Source: Portulaca oleracea (Eukaryota; Streptophyta; Magnoliopsida; Caryophyllales; Portulacaceae). Taken from it: a DNA stretch of 64,000 nucleotides. Position 1 is the stretch's first letter, and every line of letters begins with the position of its first letter. Shown here piece by piece: positions 33,411 to 45,703 of the stretch. Position numbers and translations under genes: made by a program. The notes beneath the pieces are model-generated. The model was not told the origin of the DNA and did not search any database. It saw only the letters and a list, made by a program, of their open reading frames with translations. The stretch covers positions 16,015,094-16,079,093 of the forward strand of contig CM055881.1 in assembly GCA_029582165.1 (NCBI GenBank), in the 5' to 3' direction.

Positions 33411-34895
33411 CTAGTTGGCTTTCTGTATTGTTTTTGGTAGAGGTAATTTACCCGACCAGATCATACCCTCAATATTGTTCTTCATGGTCCAACACTTCTC
33501 GATGTCATGTCCCTTACACCTGCGATAGTTGCAGAATGCATTATCATCCCAGCTAGGGAACTTCGTTTCTGGTTCTTGTCTCGGTAAAGGCAACTCAATC
33601 AGGTTTTTTCTTAAGAGATGAGCCAAAGCATCGACGTAGGTGGTGTCGAGTGGGGTGCAATAATCATACTTTGGTTGGATTCCTGACTGAATTACATTAG
33701 TCTCAGCGCTTTTAGAAGTGTGGCTAGGTGAACCAGTAGCCCTCCTATTAGGACTGGAATTCTTCCACCCTTGGGCGGCGACCTTCTCATTGTTTACGGT
33801 CTCGAGTTGGACGCAAAGGTCCTTCAAGTAGTCAAAGTCCTTGATCACATGGTATCCCAAGTGCCGAGCTAGGCTACTTTTGAGGCTCTGTTTGAAGGTG
33901 GATAATTGTAAGCGTAAGGGTATGGTCTCATTGATGCGAGACAACTTGATGTGCCACCTTTCGAAGTTATCCAGGAAGGACTCATCTTCCCTTTGCTTCG
34001 TCGCTGTTAAGTCATCCATTGTGGAATGCTTCTTTTGGATGCGATTGTAGTGATTGATAAAGGCCTTAAACAGCTCGTTCCAGTTAGCCTTCATTGGGGG
34101 TGACAAAGCTTGATATCACAGTTTGGCTTCCCCATCTAGGGTGGATGGGAAGACTGTTGAGTATAAGCCTACGTCAATTCGGTTGAGAGGTGTCAGTGAG
34201 ATGAACTCCTCGATGTGGTGGGTAAGATTTTCAGACGGCTTGAACTTGATGTTAGGTACTTCAACTTTGTCGGCCACGTTCATGACTGGATGTATAGGCA
34301 AAGGTACATCCGTGTACTTGTTTGCAAAGGCTGGAACAGTGCTCATTGTTTTAGTAAGACTCTCAAGTTTTTGTTCCAAGGCCTTGACATCAGGATTTTT
34401 AGTGACTTTGGGAATTTCCTTGGACTTCCCTTTGAATGACCCTGAGCCCCTTGACTCATCCCCTACAAGTGTCTTAACAAGTTCGGGCTTAAATTCATAC
34501 CCATGGACTTCCACCACATCATAATCTCCTTTAGTATTCAGGCCTAGCTTTTCATTAATTTTTGTTATGGCCTGCAACATGCTATCCATCACCTCTTGTT
34601 GCTCATGGAACCTCTTCCTAATCTTCTGCTCTTGTTCAAGGGATATTGTAACGACTAGGCCTTGCATCTTAGTTTATAACTCTTCTAGGTGCTTCGAGAT
34701 GTTAGCTTCATTGCCTTGGACAAGGATTTCCTGGAATCGTTCCTCAGTCATGATGTGATCTTGAGTGACAGACGGATTGTAGTTTGGATTAGGAACCAGT
34801 CGGCAGATGCGCAGATCTCTGATATGAGCTCGGAAGCAATCTCCTATCTTTCCTGTATGGAAATTTGTCAGTGACTCTATAATTGACTCTGACAC
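33411..34895 (-). pseudogene. Tat-lineage gag (Tat-T), broken
   Basis: Capsid/nucleocapsid protein of a Tat element. From about 34895 (MSESIIESLTNF) the frame holds FRAHIRDLRICRLVPNPNYN, then a stop near 34674. The next part starts MQGLVVTISLEQEQ (34667) and includes a predicted coiled coil and VADKVEVPNIKFKPSENLTH. A TGA at 34116-34118 precedes the capsid end (ELFKAFINHYNRIQKKHSTM, RQREDESFLDNFERWH). A Cys/His motif CNYRRCKGHDIEKCW near the C-terminus is the Tat-type zinc finger with altered spacing. It aligns with the Tat-K gag throughout. There is no protease or RT afterwards. Confidence 0.87.
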
Positions 34896-36202
34896 TTTCT
34901 ACCCGATGCATGCATGTCCTAAAAGACCTATATGGAACCCTAATTGACTCGACGCCTTCACGCTGACACAAAGATGACTCACCGACTTCTTGGGAGTGCA
35001 TGGACTAACTCTATATGGACTTCACAACAAAACATTATAAAGGGCCGAATAAAGTCAAATATAGTGAACTGGTCATAAGTCAGAAAGCACAAGTCAGTGT
35101 TTCTCAATTCGGATGGGCCCAATCCATAGGCTGACCATTTTAAGGAGAATCCGTAACTTCGCCCTACAAACTCGGACAGCTCTAGCTATATTGGCTATTG
35201 TACGAGCTAGAATAATGCTCAACAAGACCTACAACCTATATTTTTTTTCTTTTCATTTTTGTTTATTCTTTTTTTTATTTACTCAAGGAAAGTGGATATT
35301 GTAAAGGACTAAATAAAGTCAACTATAAGCGGGTTATAATTAGTTTATAGGCTTAATTGGTAAATCCACTGTGGTTGGGCCTAACAAAGGGCTGGCCATA
35401 AATATGATGAATTTAATAATTAAATCTATAAATTAATTTACTCAAGCTTAGTGATTGCTATGCAGTCTAAGACGTTATCCATTAACTTTGTTGGACTTTA
35501 GTCAGATTTGTTTGGACCTTTATCAAGAGAGCATCGTAAAGGGCCATATAATATCATCAAAAGCGAGATAAATGATGCTTTATAAATTAGAGTAATCAAC
35601 TTTTGCACATAAATGGGCCCGACCATTGGGTTAACCATAATGTTTGAGGTTACGTGCCCTAATTAATAAATAAACCTCTTCTCAGCCCAATAAATTTTAT
35701 ATGGACTAGAACGAAGCCTCTAAACTAGCGTCGACTCTTTGCAATAAATATATAAAGGGGAAGGCAAACACATATGCACATACCATACAACATGAGGGGT
35801 GTCCTAAACCAAAGGTCTACATTCATGGATTACTAAGGTTGGGATTGGATGGGGTACCACATGTTCTCGCCTCAGCGCATTTCACCCAAATAAAGTTTAT
35901 ACGTAAAGTGTGTGAGGTGTTGCTCGTCGGACTTCAAGGAAGCCTTGGAATATAACATGGGTGATAGGAGAGACCAAATGTTTGGCGATGTAGAGTGCAT
36001 CACACAAGTAGTGGCCGCCCGCTCTCGGGTAAAATCCTAGGTTAATCCTAAACCATCGCTTTTGTGCTCCGTGTCAAAAGACCCGTAGCCTGGTATGATA
36101 AATGCCTAACAGAATAATAAAATCGTGAAATAAATCAACTTTTTCCTTTTACAATTTTAAAACAACTCGATTTTTTTCAACTTTTACCCTCTTTTTAAGT
36201 TT
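34896..36202 (-). other. Tat-T leader
   Basis: About 1.3 kb between primer site and gag. Positions 35030-35560 match 20123-20700. Just before gag, CATACAGGAAAG/ATAGG resembles the Tat-K splice acceptor, so at least part of this leader may be intron. No coding region is seen. Confidence 0.6.
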
Positions 36203-36225
36203 AACTATCCAAAGAGTCGTCAATC
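36203..36225 (-). other. Primer binding site of Tat-T
   Basis: The minus strand reads TGACGACTCTTTGGATAG, similar to the TGGCGACTCTGCTGGGGA site usual in Tat/Ogre elements. It lies three bases from the last 11 bp of the 5' LTR (GGGCTGCTACA, 36226-36236). Confidence 0.65.
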
Positions 36226-36236
36226 TGTAGCAGCCC

Positions 36237-37771
36237 TGTAGACACCGGGATTTGCACCGACATAATCCCAACTCATCAAGTTCAGCAAGTCATTTGGGCC
36301 AAACACCAAATGGGTCATTTGGGCCAAACTCGATTTTTAAGAAATCAAAGCGGCCCACCTACATTTAATAAAACCCGCCGGGTTTTATATTTCAGAAAGC
36401 AACCCAAAGAGAAATAGGCCCAAAGCGTGCCTCTGGCCCAGAGAAATAACAAAGCCCGCGGGGGTTTTGAACTCAGCAAGACGCATCGTTTTGAAGCAGC
36501 CATGTCAGCAATCCGTGTGGTGGGATTTAAAACCCGCGGGGGTTTTATTTCTCAAAGCTCGCGCCAAAATCCTCCATGCAAAATCCCTTGATAATAGCCA
36601 ACGTGAATTGGCTCACCATGACCCCATAAAATCTGCCTGGGTTTTGATCTGGCATGGCATGATCATGGGGATGTGTCCCCTCCATTTTCCCTCCCAAACA
36701 CTCACCCCTTCACCTATAAATACCCCCTCCATTTCACCCTCACTTCATCAACTATCATCACCATTCTACCTAAACTATCTCAAAATTTCATCTCTAATAC
36801 TCTCATAATCACTCTCATTATTACCATATCACCACACTCTCATATTATCCTCTTAACCATGTCTATACTCATCTTTCCATCCAAATTCCAAACCAAGGCT
36901 AAATCAAGGGGTTTGATCTTCGCATTCAAGCATCCAACATCAAACGAGGTTTGCTTTCGTTATTATTATTCTTGTTATCTTAATTATGTAATATACATTT
37001 TATGTCCTTGACTTGTACATGTTTTGTAAAACACAAACTGCATTTTATATGGCATGTTGAGAATATAATGTTGCGAAATTGATTAAACTTCTCCCCACTC
37101 TCTTTCATTTCAATATCGATTTTAGTAGAGTCTGTTTTCTAACAGGCAGATTTGAGAGTTCTTATAACTTTCGAATTCGTAATCTTACCCCCGAACTTTG
37201 AAAATTTCGTAGACCTGAGTCACTTTTATCATTTTATGGATTGTTGATTTCCTTAAATCGGCTGGCGACTCTTTACCATTTTACAAACCCGTTTAACTGT
37301 TTAAAATATTCGCTTTTGCATAAAACAATTTTTAAAAAATGATTTAATACATCTCTCTCACTAATTCAAGGTTAGACCCGAGAGAAATGAACCAGAAGTT
37401 GATAAAACCCCTGCGAGTTTTATTGTTTTCAATCCATAACTCTCTGGGTTGAGGAAGCAAGAGGCCCGACCCAGGAGTCGTTAAAACCCCCGCGGGTTTT
37501 GAGGTCTTTTGGCGGCCCGCTTGTTCCTTCTTGGGGCTGAATATGGTGTTTGGGCCGGTATAAAATCATTATTAAAATATTTTGTGCAATTTCGAATAAC
37601 TGAAATAATAAAAACGGATTTGTAAATAAATAAAGCTTCATCACCCCAAAAATGAATTTAGAAAATAAAAATATCCTTATTTAAGGATTAAGCAACCTTA
37701 GTCGTCTCCCGATCGTTTAAGTAGCGCATCTGAAATAATTTCCTAAAACGGGGAATTTTCCGGGTCCTACA
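36237..37771 (+). mobile_element. Solo Tat LTR (Tat-F) inside the Tat-T LTR
   Basis: Complete LTR: starts TGTAGACACCGGG, ends GGGTCCTACA. Palindromes of the AAAACCCGCGGGTTTT type recur at 36368-36640, upstream of the TATA box CTATAAATACC (36714-36724). It has no internal region of its own. The host sequence resumes on both sides (left GGGCTGCTACA end, right the body of the Tat-T LTR), with an imperfect flanking pair GGGCT/GGGTT on the element strand. Confidence 0.8.
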
Positions 37772-39293
37772 ACCCAAAGAAAAGGGTTCCAACCCTTTTC
37801 CATCGAAGCGCGCTACTTAGTGATCAGGAGCCGACTAAGATTACTTAATCCTTAAATAAGGATATTTTTATTTTATGAAAATCATTCTCGAAGGGTGACT
37901 TTAATTCGTTTAAGAACCACTTTTTATTATTATCACACTTGAAATTATACCAAATTAATCTACAAATGAGTCAATACGAACTCCAATTCAAACCGGGCCA
38001 AGAAAAGAACACATGGGCGTATGATGTTGCCACCGTTGGGCCCGTGCTTCTTTGGCCTAACAGGAGATGTTTAGAAAAATTCAAAGGCCACGTGGCCTAT
38101 GATATTTCGTTGACATTTTCTCTTGAGCTAGCTCCAGATTAGAATATGGGTGTATATAAATCATTTTATAAATTTCTTAATATAATAAACATCTGTGTTT
38201 AACAATGAAAAATGGAATAAAGGAAGAGTCGTCAGCTGATTTAAGGAAACGAACAAACCAAAAAAAAAATGACTCCAGTCTTCGAACCCGAATTCCGAAT
38301 CTGGGGTAAGGTTACGAATTCAAGAACTAAATAATTCTCGAATCCGCCTGTTTAAAAAGCAGACTCTACTAAAATCGAACTTGAAATGAAATAGAGCGGG
38401 GAGAACTTTAATGAATTTCACGGAATTAATATTCCGAACATGCAAATAAAAAGAATGGAGGTTTTTACAAAAATGATATACAACTAATAACACTTAGGGA
38501 TGAATTACATAATGAAATACTAAAAGTACAAACCTCACTCTAAGCCTTCGAAGATGGATACCTTGTGATGAATACTTAAGATCGGCACAGTATGGATGAT
38601 GTAATGGATGTTTGAGAAGGATGGGTATGTGGATAGTATGATGGTGGTAGTGACGAAGGATGGAAGTCAATGATGATGATAATAGTTGATGGAGAGAGTA
38701 AAGAGGGTGGATGATAGTGGAGAATTGAGAGGTGTTAATGATAATTGTTGGTGAGAATTGTTGATGAAATGAGTAAGGATCAGGGGGTATTTATAGGTGG
38801 AGGAGAGGTTGATGAAGATGGAAGAAGGGGAGACATGATCCAAAGATCATGCCCCTCATGCAAATAGCAAGGCCACACGACCATTCTTAAGATCAATGGT
38901 CAAGGTCAACCGAGCTATTATTATAGGATGACATTTGACTTGAGGGAAAAGTGGCGCCAAAAATCTGAAATGCAAAGCAAGGCCCCGTGTCCGTCCATTT
39001 TGCTGGACATGGATTGCTAGCATGGCAATCGCATAGCCGGGCCATGGAAATGAGGAAGATCGCGTGACCTTCCTATTTCCACTAGGCTCAGCGCGCTTTT
39101 TCGGCCTAGCTGGATGTTGTGGCAATGAGGAAGGCCGCATGACCTTCCTATTTTTCACTAGGTTGGGCGCGCTTCTGGGCCAGGCTTGAAAATGAGCAAG
39201 GCCCCATGGCCTTATTTTTTCTTGGGTGACGTCCGGATGTGTTGGCCTAATTTTCTCCGGTGAGATTTACCGATACAAAATTTGGCGTCTACA
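37772..39293 (-). mobile_element. 5' LTR of Tat-T (main part)
   Basis: Minus strand: starts TGTAGACGCCAAATTTTG at 39293. TATA box (CTATAAATACC) near 38786-38797; palindromes including AAGGCCACGTGGCCTA (38083), the 38868 copy and GGAAGGCCGCATGACCTTCC (39129) lie mainly at 38868-39205, upstream of TATA on the element strand. Its final 11 bp are separated from it by Tat-F. About 90% identical to 28561-29132 over the shared part. Confidence 0.83.
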
Positions 39294-40375
39294 AAATGGG
39301 TTAGCAATGAAGAGGACATCTACGAAGAAGTTTCCGATGGTGATGACTTTTGGTCTGGTGAAGAGAAGGAAGTACCGCCTAGTACCGCAGTCTTGACTAG
39401 GTCCGAGAGGCATAATCAACCAAGAAGTGACCCTATGGTACTTGAACCTACACAAAATGCCACGAGGACGGCAGCACCGACTACTCCTGAAGATCTCGTC
39501 CTCACTCAAATGAAGAAGATTGTGGCAAATGTTTCGATCTGGCAGTTGATGTGTGCTTTAAAACCACACTGAGAGCTTGTACTTGGGGCTCTCCAAAGTG
39601 CTATCTTTCCTACCACTAAAACGGCAGAAGCCTTAGTTTATCATGTTACAACTAGTTAGGAAGCCATTACTTTTCGACATGAGGATTTATCCATGTTTGG
39701 GATGAATCATTAAAAAGCATTGCACTTAACCGCACTTTGTTCCAATAAAGAGATTTCTTTGATTTTGGTAGATAATGGTTCTGTTGTGAATGTTTGCCCT
39801 TGGTGCACTACTACCAAGTTTCAGTTGGCTCAGGATGCTATATTACTTCGAGCATATGATAATACTCCTCGGCAGTCACTCAGTACGATGATTCTACCCA
39901 TCACTTTTGATCACATCACTAAAAATGAGGAGATTATGGTTTTGGATATCCCGACTGCTTTCAATCTATTGTTTGGATGTTCTTGTTACACATCTGCAAC
40001 ACGGTCGCATCTACTCTATATTAGAAAGTGAAGATGGCCTTCCACGACAAATTAATTACCCTTTCAAGATGGGCTATCTCTAGGACATTCGAGCCTAAGC
40101 AACTTATGCTAGAGGTAGAGCATACTTCAACTAACATGGATCTCCATAACTTTGAGATGGTTGTCGCTATAGAGGACGAGGCACCCTTTGACTTCGATCC
40201 TTATTCCAATCTGAACGCCCATGCCATTCTAAAGAAGCAAGGGTATTTTCATGAGATATCTTTAGGAAGAAGGTCAGACAAGGTGGCTCCGACGCTTGCA
40301 ACTTCCAAGCACTCCTGTCAGTTCGAGTTGGGTTATAAGCCAACCAATCAAGAAGTGTTTCAGACCAAAGCCTAG
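39294..40375 (+). pseudogene. Tat gag C-terminus and protease (Tat-E)
   Basis: The frame opens inside the gag-protease region, directly against the Tat-T LTR, so everything upstream is lost or displaced. It shows DLVLTQMKKIVANVSIWQLM, then three in-frame stops (after ALKPH, VTTS and GMNH), then the aspartic protease with active site VDNGSVVNVCP, canonical for Tat (D-N-G-S). The last part (EVEHTSTNMDLHNFEMVVAI) is the protease-RT spacer. Inactive because of the stops. Confidence 0.83.
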
Positions 40376-41159
40376 CTGGCTTGACAAAGAAATGAGTACA
40401 ATCCTCTTACGCTGATTGAGACTAAGCCATACCCGCTAACTTTGGATGGATAGTTCATAAGGCAACGAGACGACTTTCCTTAGTACGGATTCCCTTAGAC
40501 TCATTAAGTCAATGGTGTTCGTGTTCCTGGCCTGGAAATCTTCAATGACTGTAACACCTCGGTGAAAGGGGTCATCAAGCAAAGTCAGATGAGTGACCAC
40601 CCCTCGAGTGGGACTCATTTCACTTGAGGAATTATGTTTTGCCTACTGTTTAGCAATGACCGGTGGAAGAAGAGATAGAAGCTGACCCGGTGGTTGCCGT
40701 GTTGTCCAATCCTAAATTTGTTCCAAGCATCACGATCTCTACTGATGGGAGTCACAGTGAAGTGTCCTGGGTCGATTCTGCCGACAATAAATGTACCCTA
40801 GTGTTAGGAGATCCTTGCAAGGTCCAATCTGCGTCAAGTACTAGTGGGTCTATAATTGAGTCTAAGTCAGCTGCAATTAGCCCCATGTCTGATGAGTATG
40901 TATCCATTTTTACATTCAATGAAGTGAACCTTTCTGAGTATATCCATCCTCACTCCCTTCTCCTAAATTACTGTGCTAATAACCATGAATTTGATGTTGA
41001 ACCTTTAAAAGACTTTAATGAATTAACGCAAGCTATGGATGAACATGAGAATCATACGGCAGCAGTTGAAGAAATCATCACCATCAATGTTGGGACGCCT
41101 GAAACTTCCCCAGGAAGTGAAAATTGGCAAATCATTAACCCCGGAAGAGCAACTTAAGT
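40376..41159 (+). pseudogene. Tat-E protease-RT spacer
   Basis: The region between protease and RT is long in Tat elements. An open stretch at 40663-41157 (EEEIEADPVVAVLSNPKF onward) is acidic and lacks a named domain; it ends SENWQIINPGRAT just before the RT N-terminus. The 300 bases before it contain stops. Confidence 0.6.
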
Positions 41160-42073
41160 TTTTTGAGTTGTTAAAGTAGTTTGTCGACATCTTCGCTTGG
41201 TCTTATAAGGATATGTCGATGATTGATAGGGAGAGCATCGAGAATGTGATGCCACTTTATCCTTATGCTAAGCCAGTTCAACAGCAACCACACCGAATTA
41301 AAAATGAATGCATGGACAAGATTCATGATGAGATCCAAAAGCAGTTAAAAGCCAAGTTCATCCAGATTGTTGAATTTCAATAATGGGTGGCTAATATCGT
41401 CCCAGTACCAAAGAATGATGGAAAGGTTCGGATGTGCATCGATTTCAGGGATTTAAACAAAAACAGCCCGAAGGATTACTTTTCTTTGCCACACATTGAT
41501 GTCCTAGTTGATCACACTTATGGACAAGAGCTTTTGTCATTCATGGATGGGTATGCTGGCTACAACCAAATCCAGATGGCTAAAGAAGATATGGAGAAAA
41601 CATCGTTCATCACCTCGTGGGGAACCTTTTGTTATGTAGTTATGCCCTTTAGGCTGAAGAATGTTGGTGCTACTTACCAACGTACCGCAACGTTACTCCA
41701 TGACATGATCCACAAGGAGGTATAGGTGTATGTGGATGATATGATTGTTAAATCCAAGAGGCGCGAAGATCACATTCCCAAATTGCGTAAGTTCTTCCTT
41801 AAACTTCACAAGTACAACATGAGGTTAAATCCACAAAAATGCGCATTTGGAGTAACTTCAAGGAAGTTGCTGGGATATATTGTCAGTCAATTGGGAATTG
41901 AGGTCGATTCGCCCAAGCTCAAGGCCATTCAAGAGATTCGTGCGCATAAGATGGAGAAGGAGATTCGTGGCTTCCTAGGGCGAGTCCAGTATTTGAGCAA
42001 GTTCATATCCAAGCTCACTATGACTTGTGAGCCATTGTTCAAGAAGTTGAAAAAGGGTGTGAAGGTTGAATGA
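41160..42073 (+). pseudogene. Reverse transcriptase (Tat-E)
   Basis: RT copies the element RNA into DNA in the cytoplasmic particle. Visible motifs in order: FAWSYKDM, VPVPKNDGKVRMCIDFRDLN, FMDGYAGYNQIQMA (first catalytic Asp), MPFRLKNVGATYQR, then VYVDDMIVKSK with the YVDD catalytic box (41729-41743), and LNPQKCAFGV, LLGYIVSQLGIEV. In-frame stops lie after VEFQ (near 41380) and at 41723-41725, directly before the YVDD box. Non-functional. Confidence 0.9.
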
Positions 42074-42560
42074 GACGACCAATGCCAAGCAGCATTCGGT
42101 AAGGTCAAGGCAGACTAGTCCAATCCTCCAGTGCTTGTCCCGTCTGTCCCAGAAGAGTATTTGTTGTTATATCTCACTATTAATCAGAATGCCATGGGTG
42201 CCATAATAGTGTAGAAGGCCAATGAGTTATAAAAGGCCACATACTAAATCGACAAGAAGTTCTCACGGTGCAATCTCGATATTCAAAAATTGAGAAGATG
42301 GCCTTAGCATTGGTAAGGTCTACGTGAAAGCTTTGCCACTAGATGCTCTCACATACAGTTTATGTGTTCGCAGCATGCAATCTAATCAAGCATGTCACAG
42401 AACAGCCTACCATCAACAATCAAATTGCTCGATGGGTAGTTATGTTATCTAAGTTCGACCTTTATTTCCAACATCAGAAGTCTATAAAAGGTGGAGCACT
42501 TTTCAATTTTCTGGCTGAACTTTGGATATAGGATACCGACATCTGGGGCTTTGAGTTCAG
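42074..42560 (+). pseudogene. RNase H domain, heavily decayed (Tat-E)
   Basis: Fragments match the RNase H that follows RT: AAFGKVKAD, PPVLVPSVPEEYLLLYLTIN, NAMGAIIV, and later FAACNLIKHVTEQPTINNQI and RWVVMLSKFDLYFQ. At least five stops and frameshifts break it. Confidence 0.75.
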
Positions 42561-42980
42561 CGGCGAACAAGTTTTTCAAGTTGAGGAGGAAATTTGGAGG
42601 CTATGTTTTGACGATGTTGCAAATCCAATGGGAGGTGGGGTTGGCGCTCCACTTATCTCTCTTGAAGGTTTACATTTTCCATTGGCGGTCAAGCTTGCTT
42701 TCGATGCCACCAACAACGCTGTTGAGTATGAAGTCTGCATCTTAGGAATACATACTGCTTTGGAAATGGGTATTGAACGACTGCGAGTATTCTGAGATTC
42801 GAGTCTGATCGTTAACCAGGCCACTAATGTCTGAAAGGTGAAAAGTGAATCCTTAACCCTATATCAGCAACACTTGGCCAACTTGGCTAGCCAGTTTGAG
42901 CATATTGAATTCCAGTATCTAACCCGAAGTCACAACGAATTGGCTGACGCACAGGCCAAATTGTAATCTATGGTGGCTAT
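42561..42980 (+). pseudogene. Second, archaeal-type RNase H (Tat signature)
   Basis: Tat-lineage elements carry an additional RNase H of archaeal-type ancestry between the normal RNase H and integrase. Here WRLCFDDVANPMGGGVGAPL, FDATNNAVEYEVCILGIHTA, DSSLIVNQATNV and RSHNELADAQAKL are visible. The four acidic catalytic positions (D in CFDD, E in VEYE, D in DSS, D in LADA) are all present, but TGA and other stops interrupt the frame. This block places Tat-E in the Tat/Ogre group. Confidence 0.87.
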
Positions 42981-44203
42981 GCATGAAAAAGACCAATCCT
43001 TAACCATGGTGTAGAGAGGAAAATTGAGTCTGCCCATCATCAATCCTTGGTGGTGAGCTCTATCGACCCCGATGTTTGGTTCTTTGACATTTACACTCTT
43101 CTGAAGAGTGGTGCATATCCTTTGGATGCGGAAAGTCGAGCATAGATGGCTATCTGGTTTATAGTCGCGCAATATTGCTTCATTTAAGACCGCTTGTATA
43201 AGAAAACGACAACATGAATCAATCTTCTATGTGTAGATGAGACTGAGTGATTCATGAAATCAACCCACGGGGGTGGGTGCGCACCTCATATGAACGGGAG
43301 GATGTTAGTTAAGAAGATTCAGCAAGCATGATATTTTTGTTCCATTATGGAATCAGATTGTATTCAATTCGGGAGGAAATGCCCGAAGTGTCAAGAGTAT
43401 GCAGACCTTAAGCATCAACCATTATCTTACTTGAGCACTTTGGATGTTCTTAGTATGGGGTATTGACATTGTTGGGAAGATTTCGGCCTAGAGTACCGGA
43501 GGACATTAGTATGTATTTTTGGTTGTTGAGTACTTCACTAAGTGGGTAGAAGCTACTTCCTACGCAAAAATCACTTTGAAGCATATAGCCAAATTCATGT
43601 TTAAGAACATCATTTGTAGATATGGGGTGTCATATGAATTGATTCTGTGACAATGGAAGCTAATTTATCGGTGAATTTGGGAGTCTCCTGGCTAAATATA
43701 AGATCCAACATCATCATGCTTCCCCGTTTCGATCATAAACTAATGGTGGAATTGAAGTTGTGAATAAAACTCTGGTGAAAATTATCAAGAAGATGGTTGT
43801 CACCTACAAGGACTGGCCTAACAAACTCTCTTTTGCCTTATGGGGATACAAGACTTCGATTCGAACTACAACTGGGGCTATGCCATATTCTTTAGTGTAT
43901 AGAATGGAGGCAGTTCTTCCTGTGGAAATTACCGTCCCTTCCTTAAGAATTATTTCTGAAAGTTAGATCCCTGAAAGCTGAGTGGGCTCAAGCTAAGTAT
44001 GAGGAGTTCACTTTGCTGGATGAACGACTTCTCCGAGCCCAGCATAACATTCAGCTTAACCAGAGCTAGATTTCCCGAGCGTTTAATAAGAAAGTTAAGG
44101 ATTGGGAGTTAAAAGAAGGAGACTTGGTGTTACAAGAGATGAAAGTTACACGCGAAGACCCTCGAGGAAAGTTTGCCCCAAATTGGAAAGGTCCTTTCGT
44201 CAT
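42981..44203 (+). pseudogene. Integrase (Tat-E), cut by Ath-A
   Basis: Integrase inserts the cDNA copy into chromosomes. Visible: CPKCQEYADLKHQPL (zinc region), GIDIVGKIS with the first catalytic Asp (about 43457), EYFTKWVEATSYAKI, CDNGS after a frameshift (second Asp), GGIEVVNKTLVKIIKKMV (Glu), YKTSIRTTTGAMPYSLVYRM, then the C-terminal GKFAPNWKGPFVI. Several stops and frameshifts. It ends at 44203, where Ath-A begins; GTCAT (44199-44203) is the presumed target duplication. Confidence 0.87.
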
Positions 44204-45667
44204 TGTAACGTGGTTTTTGTACCCCGATTTTTGTATCGTTCTTCTCGAGGAGCTAGGGGCCTTGGCTAGGACAACTTGACTCTAGGTGAGCTTTAGGATC
44301 ACAAGATAACAAGAGGGTTTTTAGGTGAAGGACAGCGAAAACGGAACACAAACACAACTAAGGTTCGGTCAACATGGGAACAATGGGTGTCGGGAGATTT
44401 CGGGACGCAAACGGTAATAAGGACGAGGGTTTTGCAATTAGGAAGCAACAAGTTAGTAGAATCAAGTGATAATCCTGTTAGAATAAAACCACCAGATTTC
44501 CTTTTTCAAGTATAATCCGGATTAACTTCCTATAAGCCCACCACTAACCCGCAGGGTTAAAGAAACGGGACTCTCTAGTTAACCTCTTTCCACTTTCGTA
44601 GGCGAGCATTAACTATCCCATTTCCTATCTTCCAACACAAGTGTTGGTTGTATTCAAGAGCTTTCGATTTTGAATACATCTCACTTGAGGGAAGAATAGG
44701 AGTGGGAAATTGATTCCACTATGAATTACCTCCTAAACTTGCTAACCCAATCCAAATCAACCATTCACATCCTTAATTTCTCCCTAACCCATAAGGGTTC
44801 TAACCTCTAATCATCTCAGTTAACATTCTAACAACAATAATAACTCCATCATTCATGATTAAAACAGAGAAACTAAGAATCAAAGCAACAATGAAATAAC
44901 AACAAACACTAAGCAAAATGTAAATAAACAAAGTAAAGAGAGTAGGGATTAAGAAATGCTCATTAGATGATGCCAACGGAAGGATGATCAAGAGTAATAA
45001 GAATCCAAGCTCCAAACTAAGTAGAAATCTTCAGAACATCAATAGAACTCCAATAAAATCTAGTGCAAATGCAATAAACCAAGTCTAATCACCACTAATT
45101 ACTAAGAAAACACACTAATCTCTCTCTAATTGATAGCTAAAGTGTTGATATTACAAGATAACTGCCTCCTCTCTTCTAATCATCCAAGAGCGGTATTTAT
45201 ACAAGCCAAGGTAGTTACTCAAAACGTAGCACTTCATAAAACTGTTTTGCTGAATCAAGAGGAGACCACAGGTGCGGTCTTGCGAGGCACATGGCGATTC
45301 TCAGTTCTCTCCTTCGCATGACAGCAGGTGCGGTCGGGTGCACCGTAGGTGCAGTCCTCCTCGGGGAACCTGCTCCCTGCTCAAGTCATAGTGGCCACCA
45401 TAGGTACGGTCTTCAGGACCGCAGCTGTGGTCCTCCTCGGCTGGCTGCAATTTCCTTTGTTGCTTCGCCTATGATTCGATCAAGACTCGGGGAATCTCGA
45501 GATTCCCAAAATAGCTGTAAAATGGCCCTTTTTGCCACATTTTGAGTAAAAACTCCAAAATCTACAAAATAACCAAAAACGTATTAAAAGTTATGAAATT
45601 AAAACACGAAACGAGTCAAAAGCCTAAGAATGAAGGCGCTATCTAGACACAAAATTGGGTCTAAACA
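44204..45667 (-). mobile_element. 3' LTR of Athila element Ath-A
   Basis: Minus strand: starts TGTTTAGACCC at 45667 after the polypurine tract, ends CACGTTACA at 44204. Palindromes of the GACCGCAGCTGTGGTC type recur about five times at 45255-45440, upstream of the TATA box TATAAATACCG (45192-45202). A decayed form of the Ath-D hairpin lies near 44625-44700. The terminal 65 bp match Ath-D. Confidence 0.87.
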
Positions 45668-45703
45668 CCCCCCACACTTAAACATTTGCTCGTCCCGAGC
45701 AAA
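45668..45703 (-). other. Ath-A polypurine tract with upstream hairpin
   Basis: TAAGTGTGGGGGG abuts the LTR. Upstream on the element strand lies a perfect stem, TTTGCTCGGGACGAGCAAA (45685-45703), with a GGA loop. Confidence 0.85.
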
